Source: SMWD01 sp051008895 (GTDB lineage: Bacteria > Pseudomonadota > Gammaproteobacteria > Steroidobacterales > GCA-2729495). From it: 64,000 nucleotides of DNA. Each line of letters opens with the position of its first letter. The stretch's first letter is position 1. Below are positions 33,058-42,048 of the stretch, piece after piece. A program made the position numbers and the translations under genes. Location of the stretch: NCBI GenBank assembly GCA_051008895.1, contig JBPCXI010000151.1:3278-67277 (forward strand), written 5' to 3'. A model generated the notes under the pieces. The model was not told the origin of the DNA. It did no database searches and saw only the letters and a program-made list of their open reading frames with translations.

Positions 33058-33312
33058 CTACATCAGATATGGTTTCTGGCTAGCGTCAGTTTCGCCGGCG
33101 CCATTCCGCGTCGAGCCGGACGCGTCGTTCAGAGCCTCGACGGCCTGGCGTATTTTTGGCGCCGCTGCCGACAGCGTGGGTTCGACGTCTCGCGCCGTAA
33201 TGATCCCGCCTCCCTGAAGGGCCGTGCATAACTCGTTCAGAGAAACATAAATGTCGTTAAGGTCGGCCGCGATATCGCGCAGTGAGCCTGCTTTATCGTT
33301 GTTGTTATGCAT
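33058..33312 (-). CDS. Small hypothetical protein
   Basis: 84 residues from ATG 33312. Not recognised. It begins MHNNNDKAGSLRDIAADLNDIYVSLNELCTALQ, a helical, acidic N-terminal half, and ends in a polar tail. There is no signal peptide or membrane helix. The start lies 65 bp from the divergent DUF898 gene. The Shine-Dalgarno is poor, so it may be a real small protein or a fortuitous frame. Confidence 0.45.
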   Translation of the reverse strand: MHNNNDKAGSLRDIAADLNDIYVSLNELCTALQGGGIITARDVEPTLSAAAPKIRQAVEALNDASGSTRNGAGETDASQKPYLM

Positions 33313-33377
33313 AAATACAGGATACCGTGTGCTATCGTCCCGGTCTGGCGAATACAACATAATTCGGGATAGCGCAC

Positions 33378-34430
33378 ATGAACGAGCATGGTGCTGCGAC
33401 GCCGGAATCGCGTAACGAGCGCTTCAGCTACACCGGCGTCACGTCCGAGTACTTCCGTATCTGGATCGTCAGCTTGTGCCTGACGGTGCTGACGCTCGGC
33501 ATCTATTCGGCCTGGGCGAAAGTCCGGAAGCGTCGCTATCTATACCGCTCGACGCACCTCGCCGGCGGAAGTTTCGATTATCACGCGGATCCGGTCGTGA
33601 TCCTCAAGGGCCGGCTGGTGGCGGTTGCGGCGCTGCTTTGTTACGTCGCGGTCGGCTACTTCGCGCCCGGCGTCGATGCGTTGATAATGCTGGTGATCGT
33701 CGCGTTGATTCCGTGGCTGATCATCCGGTCGCGCATGTTCAACGCGCGCTACACGTCGTATCGTAATCTGCGGTTTCGGTTCGATCCCGCGTACCGCGAA
33801 GCCTATACGATTATTTTCGGTTGGTATTTGCTGGCAGCGCTGACGCTCGGCGCGCTGTATCCGTACGCGCATTATCGTCGGAGCAAAATGCTGATCGACA
33901 ACGCGCACTTCGGCAATCTCCAATTCGCGCTGGCCAACGTGAACCGGGGTTTTTACGCCACGTACATCAAGGCATCGCTGCTGATCCTCGCGGCGATCCT
34001 GGTCGGACTATTTGCGGGCGGCGGGGCCGCAACGTTGCTGCCGGACGGCGCTGACGGCGAGACGCAGGCAGGCGCCGTCATTCTCGGTATCGTGCCGATG
34101 ATCGTCGCGATTTCGATCGCCGCGTCGTACATTCAGCCCGCGATTGCGAAGTTGATATACGGCAACACGAGCATTGGCGAGCACGAGATCGTTTGCGACT
34201 GGAGAATTCCACGCGTCGTCTTCATCAACTTTACGAATTTCATCGCGATCGCGCTGACACTGGGGCTCGCGATCCCGTGGGCCACGATTCGTCTGCAGCG
34301 TTACCAGTTCGAGAACCTGTCCGTCGACGTGCGGGGCGATATTGATTCGATTATCGCCACGCAGTCCGACGAAGTGTCCGCGATGGGCGAGGAAATCGGC
34401 GAGGCGTTCGATATCGACATCGGTCTCTAA
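33378..34430 (+). CDS. DUF898 (YjgN-like) membrane protein
   Basis: 350 residues with about eight hydrophobic helices. YjgN hallmarks are SEYFRIWIVSLCLTVLTLGIYSAWAKVRKRRYLYRST at the start, ILKGRLVA, TLGALYPYAHYRRSKMLIDN, and a near repeat of the motif later (TLGLAIPWATIRLQRY). The family is of unknown function and is often followed directly by an M48 peptidase gene, as here (stop at 34430, next start within 10 bp). Confidence 0.92.
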   Translation: MNEHGAATPESRNERFSYTGVTSEYFRIWIVSLCLTVLTLGIYSAWAKVRKRRYLYRSTHLAGGSFDYHADPVVILKGRLVAVAALLCYVAVGYFAPGVDALIMLVIVALIPWLIIRSRMFNARYTSYRNLRFRFDPAYREAYTIIFGWYLLAALTLGALYPYAHYRRSKMLIDNAHFGNLQFALANVNRGFYATYIKASLLILAAILVGLFAGGGAATLLPDGADGETQAGAVILGIVPMIVAISIAASYIQPAIAKLIYGNTSIGEHEIVCDWRIPRVVFINFTNFIAIALTLGLAIPWATIRLQRYQFENLSVDVRGDIDSIIATQSDEVSAMGEEIGEAFDIDIGL

Positions 34431-34439
34431 TTGGCGCGA

Positions 34440-35438
34440 ATGACCACGCTGGCCGCGAAATATTACGACGGGCGCAGCGCGATCGGCCGAGACGTGTCGG
34501 TCAACCTGTCGGTGCGCGGCAGCCTCGCGTTCGAGGACGAAGGCGTTCGCTATCGGTTCGCGCTCGAGGAACTCGCCGTCTCGCCACGCATTGCCGGCCA
34601 GCCGGCTATTGTGGATATGCCCGACGGCGGTCGAGCGGAGATTGGCGATGTCGACGCTTTTTTTGCGGCAATCGCCGACCCGGATCGCCGGGGCATGGAC
34701 TGGGAGCATCGGCTAGAGAAATACTGGTCGCGCGTTCTTCTTGCGGTTGCGCTGACCGGCGTCATCGCGTGGCTGGGCATGGCCTACGGCGTGCCGTTGA
34801 TTGCGCGCGGTGCGGCCGCGGTCACCCCGGTCGAACTCGACAACGCGATCGGCACCGAGGGGCTCGAATTGCTCGACGGTGCGGTATTCGATCCCACCGG
34901 GCTGACGGATGAGCGGCAGGCGGCTTTGCGTAGCGCGTTCGCAGATGTCGTTGCCGTCGTCGGGGACGAGCACGCGTTTCGGATCGAGTTTCGCGTCGGC
35001 AATCAACTCGGACCGAACGCGATCGCGTTACCGTCCGGCATCGTCGTGATGACCGACGAACTCGTCGCGCTGGCCGAGCACGACGACGAACTCGCGGCGG
35101 TCATGGCGCATGAGGTGGGGCATGCGCGGCACCGCCACGCATTGCGTTCGCTCATCCAGAATTCGCTGATCGCCGGTTTGCTGTTCGTGCTGCTCGGCGA
35201 CCCGAGCGGGGCTACAACAATAGCGGCCGGCATTCCGACGCTGCTGATCGAGCTTAGCTACTCGCGCGAGTTCGAGCGCGAGGCCGACGACGTTGCATTC
35301 GAGTACCTCGCGGTGCGCGACATACCGGATCACCGATTTACTGACTTGTTGACGAGGCTCGAGGCCGAGGGGCCCGAAGAGGGCATCGGCAGCCTGCTGT
35401 CGAGTCACCCGCGGGCCGGCGAGCGCATTCGGCGCTAG
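34440..35438 (+). CDS. Membrane-anchored M48-family zinc metallopeptidase
   Basis: 332 residues from ATG 34440; a TTG at 34431 is in frame and directly abuts the DUF898 stop. Residues about 95-115 form a membrane helix. The zinc site is HEVGH in AAVMAHEVGHARHRH, and the third ligand Glu is in FEREADDVAFEYL. Homologues are paired with DUF898 proteins, and a joint role in envelope protein quality control is inferred. The 3' end overlaps the convergent J-domain gene by four bases. Confidence 0.9.
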   Translation: MTTLAAKYYDGRSAIGRDVSVNLSVRGSLAFEDEGVRYRFALEELAVSPRIAGQPAIVDMPDGGRAEIGDVDAFFAAIADPDRRGMDWEHRLEKYWSRVLLAVALTGVIAWLGMAYGVPLIARGAAAVTPVELDNAIGTEGLELLDGAVFDPTGLTDERQAALRSAFADVVAVVGDEHAFRIEFRVGNQLGPNAIALPSGIVVMTDELVALAEHDDELAAVMAHEVGHARHRHALRSLIQNSLIAGLLFVLLGDPSGATTIAAGIPTLLIELSYSREFEREADDVAFEYLAVRDIPDHRFTDLLTRLEAEGPEEGIGSLLSSHPRAGERIRR

Positions 35439-36184
35439 GCCGTGTCGGAAACGAACGCGCCGCGGTTTTGCCGGAGCTGCAGCGTCAGGAACTCGACGCC
35501 GACGCGCCACATGCGCTGCGGGTCGCCTGGCGCGCGCCGGCAGTGACGCACCACGCCGATTGCGCTCAGTACCTCACAGTCGATTTTCATTCGTGCCCCG
35601 GTCGGTATCGCGTGTTCAGTGCGGAGCCGGAGTCCGTTCGGCGAGAGGTCGTCGGTTACGGTGCGAATGTTCTCGACCGCGAAATGACCGAATACGCGGC
35701 AGGCGACTTCCATCTGTTTCGGCGTCCGCCCGATGGCGCGGCGTGCGTCGCCGTCGATGTTCCGCTTGACCGCTGGATAGAGTGGTCCGTCGCAGCGCGC
35801 GCAGCGCGCCGAGGCAGGGATCATTTCGCCGTGATCATGTGGCGTGTGGCACAGCGGACAGCGATCCGGGTCGTCGTCGACCGGGTCCGGAAACGGATCA
35901 CCCGGGTCGCTCGCTTCGAATGTCGGCGTCCGGCCGCTGAGGTCGGGTTCGACGCGTCGTTCCTTGGGTGTACCCGCCAGAGTCTGGTCGTAGTCCGCGC
36001 GTCGCTCGGGATCGATCAGCGTCGCGTAGGCTTCGTTGATCAGCATCGCATCCCAGTGGTCACCGCCGAGGTCCGGGTGCATTTTCATGCGCTGCATCAG
36101 CGTACGGTAGCTCGTCCGGATGATCTCCTCCGGCGCGTCCTCCTGCACATGCAGGATGCGGTAGTAATTGCGTCGATTATTCAC
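35435..36184 (-). CDS. J-domain protein with zinc ribbon and PilZ domain
   Basis: 249 residues from GTG 36184; the frame continues upstream into the next gene's promoter without homology. Residues 1-70 are a DnaJ J-domain with HPD at 36-38. Cysteines C109, C112, C128 and C131 form two CxxC pairs suggestive of a zinc ribbon. From about 147 to 235 there is a PilZ-like domain with R149xxxR153 and D-L-S-P-N-G (DxSxxG), the two c-di-GMP-binding motifs. The combination suggests a DnaK co-chaperone activity controlled by c-di-GMP, which is an inference. Confidence 0.82.
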   Translation of the reverse strand: MNNRRNYYRILHVQEDAPEEIIRTSYRTLMQRMKMHPDLGGDHWDAMLINEAYATLIDPERRADYDQTLAGTPKERRVEPDLSGRTPTFEASDPGDPFPDPVDDDPDRCPLCHTPHDHGEMIPASARCARCDGPLYPAVKRNIDGDARRAIGRTPKQMEVACRVFGHFAVENIRTVTDDLSPNGLRLRTEHAIPTGARMKIDCEVLSAIGVVRHCRRAPGDPQRMWRVGVEFLTLQLRQNRGAFVSDTA

Positions 36185-36264
36185 GTGGTCGGACTCTCGT
36201 CGGTCATGTCGGCACGAAACCGCAAACCCTTTAGAATTGACCAATCTAGCGGTGGAGAAGTCGC

Positions 36265-38007
36265 ATGTCGTTGACCAGTTCACGATTACGTCAAGTCGCG
36301 TGGCCCCTCGCGATGGCCCTGATCTCGTGCCTCGCCGTTGCGTGCGCGCCGGACGATGCGCCAGAGACAGTCACGGCCGGGCCGGTCGCCGCGGATGCCG
36401 GTCCGTTTACCCCGGAGGGTGAACGTGCGGCTGAGACGATAACGGCGGCCAGGCTGATTGAGCACGTACAGGCGTTGTCGGCGGATGCGTTCGGTGGGCG
36501 CGGACCGGCGACCGAAGGCGACCGGATGACCCAGGACTACCTCGCGCGCGAGCTCGAGGCGTTGGGCTATCAGCCCGGCGCACGTGACGGCGGCTGGTTC
36601 CAGACCTTCGACCTGGTCGGCATTGATCCGAGCGTGCCGGAGGCCTGGTCGTTTTCCGCCGGCACGGAGACGCGAGAATTCAAACGCCGGGACGACTTTG
36701 TCGTGACCAGCGGATTGCAGGCGGACAGTGCGGAGATCAAAGACGCCGAAGTCGTGTTCGTCGGCTACGGCATCCAAGCCCCCGAGTATGACTGGGACGA
36801 TTTCAAGGGCGCTGACCTGTCGGGGAAAGTGCTGCGGAGGACGAACAACGATCCGGAGTGGGACCCGGAATTGTTCGCGGGCGACAAGCGGCTGTACTAC
36901 GGCCGCTGGGACTACAAGTACGAGAGTGCGGCACGCCAGGGCGCGGTGGGCGCGATCATCGTGCACACGACGCCGTCGGCGGGTTATCCGTGGCAGGTCA
37001 TACGGACGTCGATGACCGGCGAGTATTTCCGGTTGCCGGCGACCGGCGATGCGCCCGTACTGCCGATTGAGGGCTGGATGACCGAGGACGCAGCGGCCAG
37101 ACTCGTGGCGACGGCCGGCGCGGATCTGCCGAGCCTGATCGAGGCTGCACGCAGCCGCGAATTCGAACCGGTGCCGCTCGGCGTTACGACATCGCTGCGC
37201 GTCGAACTCGATCTTGCGCGCAAGCAAACCGCGAACGTGCTCGGCCTGCTGCCCGGGAGCGACCCGGAATTCGCCGATGAGGTCGTCGTGTTGACGGCAC
37301 ATCACGATCACCTCGGTATCGGTGAGCCGGACGACAACGGCGATACGATTTACAACGGCGCCCGCGACAATGCGCTGGGCTCAGCGACGGTGCTGAACCT
37401 TGCCGAGGCCTACGCGGCCCTGCCGGTCGCGCCGCGCCGCTCGATGCTGATGTTGTTCGTCGGCGCGGAGGAAGAGGGCCTGCTCGGCTCGCAGTACTAT
37501 GCCGAGAACCCAACCGTTGAGCCGGGCAACCTCGCGGCCAATATGAATTATGACGGCGGCAACATATGGGGCCGCTCGCCGAACGTTACCTACGTGGGTT
37601 ACGGCAAGTCGTCGCTGGACGCGGTAACGAAACTCGTCGCGGCGCGACAGGGCCGGGGTGTGGTGCCGGACCAGTATCCCGACCGGGGTTACTATTATCG
37701 GTCCGACCAGTTCAATTTCGCGAAGATCGGCGTACCGGCCACGTACTTCGACCGGCCGTCCGAAGTCATCGGTCGGCCGCCGGGGTGGGGCAGGGAACAG
37801 ATTGAGGCATACGAGGCCGTCCGGTATCACCAGCCGAGCGACGAGTACGGCGATTGGTGGAACCTCGAGGGCCAGGTTGAGGACGCACGGCTCGGATTCT
37901 GGGTCGGCCTGATCGTCGCGAACGCCGACGATATGCCGACGTGGGTGCCGGGCGATGAATTCGAGGCCGCGCGCAACGCGGCCATTGCGGCAGCGGGTGC
38001 GCGGTGA
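36265..38007 (+). CDS. M28-family peptidase lipoprotein with PA domain
   Basis: 580 residues. A lipoprotein signal peptide ends LISCLAVAC with Cys27. A PA-type insert (about 150-270) precedes the M28 catalytic domain. Zinc and catalytic residues are visible in LTAHHDHLGIG, NGARDNALGSA, FVGAEEEGLLGSQYY, NYDGGNIWG and YHQPSDEY. It is a periplasmic or outer-membrane aminopeptidase. GGAG stands eight bases before the ATG. One stretch (GKVLRRTNNDP) is more charged than usual for that strand, but the frame stays open. Confidence 0.92.
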   Translation: MSLTSSRLRQVAWPLAMALISCLAVACAPDDAPETVTAGPVAADAGPFTPEGERAAETITAARLIEHVQALSADAFGGRGPATEGDRMTQDYLARELEALGYQPGARDGGWFQTFDLVGIDPSVPEAWSFSAGTETREFKRRDDFVVTSGLQADSAEIKDAEVVFVGYGIQAPEYDWDDFKGADLSGKVLRRTNNDPEWDPELFAGDKRLYYGRWDYKYESAARQGAVGAIIVHTTPSAGYPWQVIRTSMTGEYFRLPATGDAPVLPIEGWMTEDAAARLVATAGADLPSLIEAARSREFEPVPLGVTTSLRVELDLARKQTANVLGLLPGSDPEFADEVVVLTAHHDHLGIGEPDDNGDTIYNGARDNALGSATVLNLAEAYAALPVAPRRSMLMLFVGAEEEGLLGSQYYAENPTVEPGNLAANMNYDGGNIWGRSPNVTYVGYGKSSLDAVTKLVAARQGRGVVPDQYPDRGYYYRSDQFNFAKIGVPATYFDRPSEVIGRPPGWGREQIEAYEAVRYHQPSDEYGDWWNLEGQVEDARLGFWVGLIVANADDMPTWVPGDEFEAARNAAIAAAGAR

Positions 38008-38053
38008 CGAAATACCCGGGCCCGGAGTCGAAATCTTGCCTCGGTGACGCTGC

Positions 38054-38965
38054 CTACGTGCTGCTTTCGGTGATTCGCGCTGCGGCCCGGCGCTCCAGTC
38101 GCGCGCTTGCCAGAATCGCGACATTGCCGGTCAGTGCCAGGGCAACGCCGGCGAGGATGTGCGGCTTCAGTTCGAGGCCCTCGAACAGCGCCGACAGTAT
38201 CAACGCGACGATCGGAATCATGACCATCGAATAGCCGGCGCGATCGGCGCCGATCCGCCCGAGCAAGGTCAGGTAACAGCCGAAGGCGATGACGGAGCCG
38301 AACACGGCGAGGAACACGAGCGAAACGATGTAAGTCGGGTCCGAATCGAAATTGAATGGTCTGCCCAGCGCGAGCGCAATCAACGCATTCAGCAGCGCAC
38401 CGTACAGCATGCCCCAGGCGGTCGAAGGCATCACCGGCAGCTTCTCACGCTGCGCCGCCTGGGCGATGACATTGCCAAAGGACGCGAGCAGCGCACCGGT
38501 CAGCGACAGGCACGCGCCGATGAATACTTTGTCCGACACCGAGATGTCCTGCATTTCGGGCCAGAAGATGATCAGGATGCCGGCGATCCCGAGTCCAGCG
38601 CCGATGATCGTGCTACGAGCGATGCGCGAGCCGAGGAATATCCGCGCGTTGATGATGTTCAGCCAGACCATCGCCGAGAAACCGATCGCGTTCAGCGCCG
38701 ACGTGATGTAAATCTGTGCCGCATACGCGGCGATGTAGTTCAGTCCGAACATGAAAGCGCCCATCATCGCGAAGTAGGTGTGAGCACGACGGTCGAAACG
38801 CAATCGATAGCCGGCCAGCCCACACCACGCGAAAGCGATCGCCGCGGCGACGAGGTATCGGTATACGAGCGATACCTCGACCGGTACGACGCCCAGCTGA
38901 AACTCGATCGCGAGCCAGGTCGATCCCCAGATCAGGACTGACACGATGTAGAGTAGGGTATTCAT
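38054..38965 (-). CDS. EamA/DMT-family inner-membrane transporter
   Basis: 303 residues with ten hydrophobic helices in two EamA repeats, each beginning with a WGSTWLAI- or WGMLYGAL-like segment. Start at ATG 38965 with GGAG six bases upstream. Drug/metabolite transporters of this type export amino acids or small metabolites; the substrate cannot be assigned. It is convergent with the M28 gene and divergent from the DUF885 gene. Confidence 0.92.
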   Translation of the reverse strand: MNTLLYIVSVLIWGSTWLAIEFQLGVVPVEVSLVYRYLVAAAIAFAWCGLAGYRLRFDRRAHTYFAMMGAFMFGLNYIAAYAAQIYITSALNAIGFSAMVWLNIINARIFLGSRIARSTIIGAGLGIAGILIIFWPEMQDISVSDKVFIGACLSLTGALLASFGNVIAQAAQREKLPVMPSTAWGMLYGALLNALIALALGRPFNFDSDPTYIVSLVFLAVFGSVIAFGCYLTLLGRIGADRAGYSMVMIPIVALILSALFEGLELKPHILAGVALALTGNVAILASARLERRAAARITESST

Positions 38966-39004
38966 GGTTCTCCGGGACCGGCGAGTGTAGCAGGGAGTGG
39001 TGAG

Positions 39005-40888
39005 ATGAGATGCGGGATCAGGGTGGCCATCAAGGTGGCCATCAGGGTAGCGATCGGGGCAATGCTGCTCGCGGGTCTGGCGAGTCCGGTCGCGGCCCAA
39101 TTCCCCTCGGGCAATTTCTCCGCGGCCGAGTGGCGCACGGCACTGGCAGGCGAGAAAGACATCAACCGCATCGCCGCCGCGTACGTCGAGTACCTGACGC
39201 ATGTCAATCCGGTGTACGCATCGAGCATCGGCATTCACGGCACCGCCGACGATCCGGCCTATTTTGACCGCCGGCTGCCTGACGTCTCTGTGGAGTCCTG
39301 GACCCGGAACTACGAAAATCACGAGTTCCTGCGCGAGCTGCTGGCGAATATGGATCCGGCGTCGATGTCGAACGTCGACCGCGTCGATCACCACATTCTT
39401 CAGTTTCGCGTTGCGCGCGCGTTGCTGGGTCTGACGCGACTCGAGGACATGCTCAATCCTCTCGCGTATGTCACCGGGCTCGGCAGCGCCTATAACGTGC
39501 TCGTCCTGCGGGACTATGCGCCGCTCGAAGAACGATTGCGCAGTTTCGGCGATCGCTGCGCCGCCACACGTGAGTACCTTGCACAGAGCAGGCGCGTGTT
39601 AATGGCGCCTCACGTGCAGCCGAGTGCAGTCAGGAAGCAGACGGCGATCGCACGGCTGGGAAACATGCACGGGCCGGGCAGCCTGTTCGAACGCACGTTG
39701 CCAGAGCTGCTGTCGAGCGCGGGTCTGAAGCCGGCCGAGGTGGACGCGATCCGCCTGGCATGCCGGGATGCCGCAGCGGCACTGGCAGAATTCGAAGCTT
39801 GGATGCGGGACAGTATCCTGCCGCGTCCCGACGGCGAGTGGCGCATCGGTCGTCGGCTATACGAGCAGCAGTATCGGTACCAGATGGACTATCCGCTCGG
39901 GCCGGACGAATTGCTGGCCGCCGCGGAGCGCGAGCTCGAGCACACCTATGCGGAAGTCATCGATATCGCGCGCGAGATTCACGACGGTCTGCTCGCCGAA
40001 GACATCGCGAGCGGCGTTACGCAACCGGCCGCCGCATTGCCCGACCGCGCCGTCGCCGGCAATGTATTCGCGTGGCTCGCACAGGACCGGCCGACGGTCG
40101 ACAGCCTGATCGAGGACAGCTATGAGCTGCGTGACGCGATCGTCGGATTTGTCGAGGAAAACGATTTGCTCGAGCTGCCGCCGACGTCGAAATTGCGCAT
40201 CGAGGACATACCGCCGCATCTGAGCGGCTACGCCGTCGCGCAGATTCAGACGGCGCCGCCGTTCGAGCCCGAAGCCGAGTCGGTCTGGTTCTGGGATCTC
40301 GATTTCCTGTCGCGCGAGGAAGGATTCCTGAAGGAATACAATCTGCCCGCGTTGGCGCTCGTTTATATCCACGAGGGCGTGCCGGGCCATTTCGTGCAGC
40401 TCGAGTACTCCAACCGGAGTCAGCGCATCGTACCCAAGGTCTTCCGCAACGGGCCGATGGTGGAGGGATGGGCAAGCTACATTGAATCGCAGGTCGTCGA
40501 CGAAGGCTTTACCGTGTATCCCGATCGCCCGTACGGTTACGAACTGCAGAAGCTGACGCTGCTGAAACTGAATCTGCGCATGATCATCAACGCGATCATA
40601 GACATCCGCCTGCAAACGACCGACTGGCCCGAAGAGGAGGCCGTTGCGCTGATGATCGAACGTGGCTTTCAGGAGGGAGCGGAAGCGCGCGGGAAGTTGA
40701 CGCGCGCGAAGTTCGGCGCTGTGCAGCTGGCGACCTACTATGCTGGTTATCGCGCAATTCTCGAGATACTCGATGAATATCGCGCGCTCCAGGGCGAGGA
40801 GTTCACGTGGAAGGATTTCAATGAGAAGTTAATCGGCGCCGGCTCGCCGCCATTCTCCGCGTTGCGTGAATACATGCTCGACGATTAA
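39005..40888 (+). CDS. DUF885 family secreted metallopeptidase-like protein
   Basis: 627 residues. The signal peptide has a three-fold 4-residue repeat in its positive/hydrophobic part (IRVAIKVAIRVAI, coded by near-identical 12-bp units) and ends SPVAAQ. The DUF885 zinc motif HExxxGH is seen as YIHEGVPGHFVQLEYSNR, and the downstream Glu segment is MVEGWASYIESQV. Members are uncharacterised M32/M3-like peptidases. The start has GGGAG eight bases upstream. Confidence 0.9.
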   Translation: MRCGIRVAIKVAIRVAIGAMLLAGLASPVAAQFPSGNFSAAEWRTALAGEKDINRIAAAYVEYLTHVNPVYASSIGIHGTADDPAYFDRRLPDVSVESWTRNYENHEFLRELLANMDPASMSNVDRVDHHILQFRVARALLGLTRLEDMLNPLAYVTGLGSAYNVLVLRDYAPLEERLRSFGDRCAATREYLAQSRRVLMAPHVQPSAVRKQTAIARLGNMHGPGSLFERTLPELLSSAGLKPAEVDAIRLACRDAAAALAEFEAWMRDSILPRPDGEWRIGRRLYEQQYRYQMDYPLGPDELLAAAERELEHTYAEVIDIAREIHDGLLAEDIASGVTQPAAALPDRAVAGNVFAWLAQDRPTVDSLIEDSYELRDAIVGFVEENDLLELPPTSKLRIEDIPPHLSGYAVAQIQTAPPFEPEAESVWFWDLDFLSREEGFLKEYNLPALALVYIHEGVPGHFVQLEYSNRSQRIVPKVFRNGPMVEGWASYIESQVVDEGFTVYPDRPYGYELQKLTLLKLNLRMIINAIIDIRLQTTDWPEEEAVALMIERGFQEGAEARGKLTRAKFGAVQLATYYAGYRAILEILDEYRALQGEEFTWKDFNEKLIGAGSPPFSALREYMLDD

Positions 40889-40907
40889 CGACGTTTGACA
40901 GGGATCT

Positions 40908-41438
40908 TCAGTGGTATGGCGTGATGTATTTGCGCTCTGTCTTCTTTTTTCGTTGTTGATCCTGCCGTGGGTCATCCGCGCCCCGCGGCTTCGCCGCAAG
41001 ATCCGCCCTGCATGCCTCGTGGAATTCGATCTGCGCGCGATGAAACCGATTGTGCAGCAGGTCGCTGTAGCCGTTCGACATCATTTCGATGCAGAGGTCA
41101 CACATGCGCTGCGCGGCCCGGATCACCGTATCCGGCGCGTGGCGACGTAACGCGAAGAACTGATCGCGCGCCGCATAGACCAGCGACATTCGATTCCAGC
41201 CTTGCGCCATTTCGGCCACGGCCGCCATCAGCTTGTCATCGAACTCGCGGTACAGGCTCGTGCGCTGTCGCAGGCGCACGCGGTCGATCTCGCGCCACGC
41301 CGCATCCGCCAGCGCCTCGTCGGCGTCCTTCGCGGCCCGTGGTGCCAGGCAGGCGAACAAATAGTCGACGAGGCCCTTGACGGCATAAGCCGTCAGCGCC
41401 CCGAGGAAAGCTCCGACGGCGATCTGATCTGCTTGCAT
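40908..41438 (-). CDS. Hypothetical protein with one N-terminal membrane helix
   Basis: 176 residues from ATG 41438. Not recognised. Residues about 5-30 (IAVGAFLGALTAYAVKGLVDYLFACLA) form one membrane helix. The remainder is charged and helical with scattered Cys, Met and His (RMCDLCIEMMSNGY) and a basic tail. No motif indicates catalysis. It is convergent with DUF885, and divergent from the XRE regulator across 212 bp. Confidence 0.65.
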   Translation of the reverse strand: MQADQIAVGAFLGALTAYAVKGLVDYLFACLAPRAAKDADEALADAAWREIDRVRLRQRTSLYREFDDKLMAAVAEMAQGWNRMSLVYAARDQFFALRRHAPDTVIRAAQRMCDLCIEMMSNGYSDLLHNRFHRAQIEFHEACRADLAAKPRGADDPRQDQQRKKKTERKYITPYH

Positions 41439-41530
41439 ACGAATCGAAAAAACGTTGCGTATCAGCAGTATCGGCACGTCGGGGCGCGAACTTGACCGTA
41501 CCGACGACTGCGGAAGCCTTTGGTTAACAC

Positions 41531-41569
41531 TTGACCGCCGTTTGACCGGCTCTGACCAGCGGTTGACCG
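41531..41569. promoter_or_regulatory. Helically phased TTGACCG repeats upstream of the XRE regulator
   Basis: TTGACCG at 41531, TTGACCG at 41542, CTGACCA at 41552 and TTGACCG at 41563; starts are 11, 10 and 11 bp apart, one DNA turn. A further TTGACCG is at 41492. They end 81 bp before the regulator's start. The phasing suggests cooperative binding of a protein along one DNA face. Confidence 0.6.
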
Positions 41570-41650
41570 GGCGGCACCAGAGCGGGTCGGTGCCGGTCGC
41601 TAACCTTTCCTCAATGAAGTTTTGCTCGCATTCGCGCGAAGAGGAAGATT

Positions 41651-41983
41651 ATGAACAACATAGGTGCCCGCCTGAAAAGCAGACGCCTGGAAAGGGGTCT
41701 GAATCAGAAGGTCGTTGCCAACGTGGCCGGCGTCACGAATGCTGCGGTGTCGAAGTGGGAGAAGAGCGGCGGTGAGTCCATGTCTGCAATCGTCGCGCTC
41801 AAGCTGTCCCAGGAGCTCGGCGTGAACCCGTTCTGGCTCGTGCTGGGCGAAGGTCGGCCGACCGATGCGGTAAACGCGCTCGACGTCGGCGACGCGGCGA
41901 TGGCGCTCGCGCGCGGGATCGACGGTTTGTCCCCGCAGGTCGTCGCCGCCCTGCGCACGCTGGTTGCGGAGCTGAGGCGCTAA
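41651..41983 (+). CDS. XRE-family (Cro/CI-type) DNA-binding regulator
   Basis: 110 residues. An N-terminal helix-turn-helix (about 4-62: GARLKSRRLERGLNQKVVANVAGVTNAAVSKWEK) is followed by ELGVNPFWLVLGEG, the usual end of this domain. The remaining 40 residues are a short helical tail without a peptidase or ligand domain. The Shine-Dalgarno is strong (AGAGGAAG). Phased repeats upstream may be its own operator. It is not obviously part of a toxin-antitoxin pair, as no small partner adjoins it. Confidence 0.88.
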   Translation: MNNIGARLKSRRLERGLNQKVVANVAGVTNAAVSKWEKSGGESMSAIVALKLSQELGVNPFWLVLGEGRPTDAVNALDVGDAAMALARGIDGLSPQVVAALRTLVAELRR

Positions 41984-42048
41984 TCCGGGCGTTTCCAGGA
42001 GCTGAACTGGGTTAGCATTAACGGTCCGCAAACCAGCGAGACCGTAGT

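Noticed and set aside
36825..36860. Local frameshift in the M28 peptidase (KVLRRTNNDP)
   Set aside because: The frame is open on both sides with normal family sequence; a short substituted strand is simpler than two compensating shifts.
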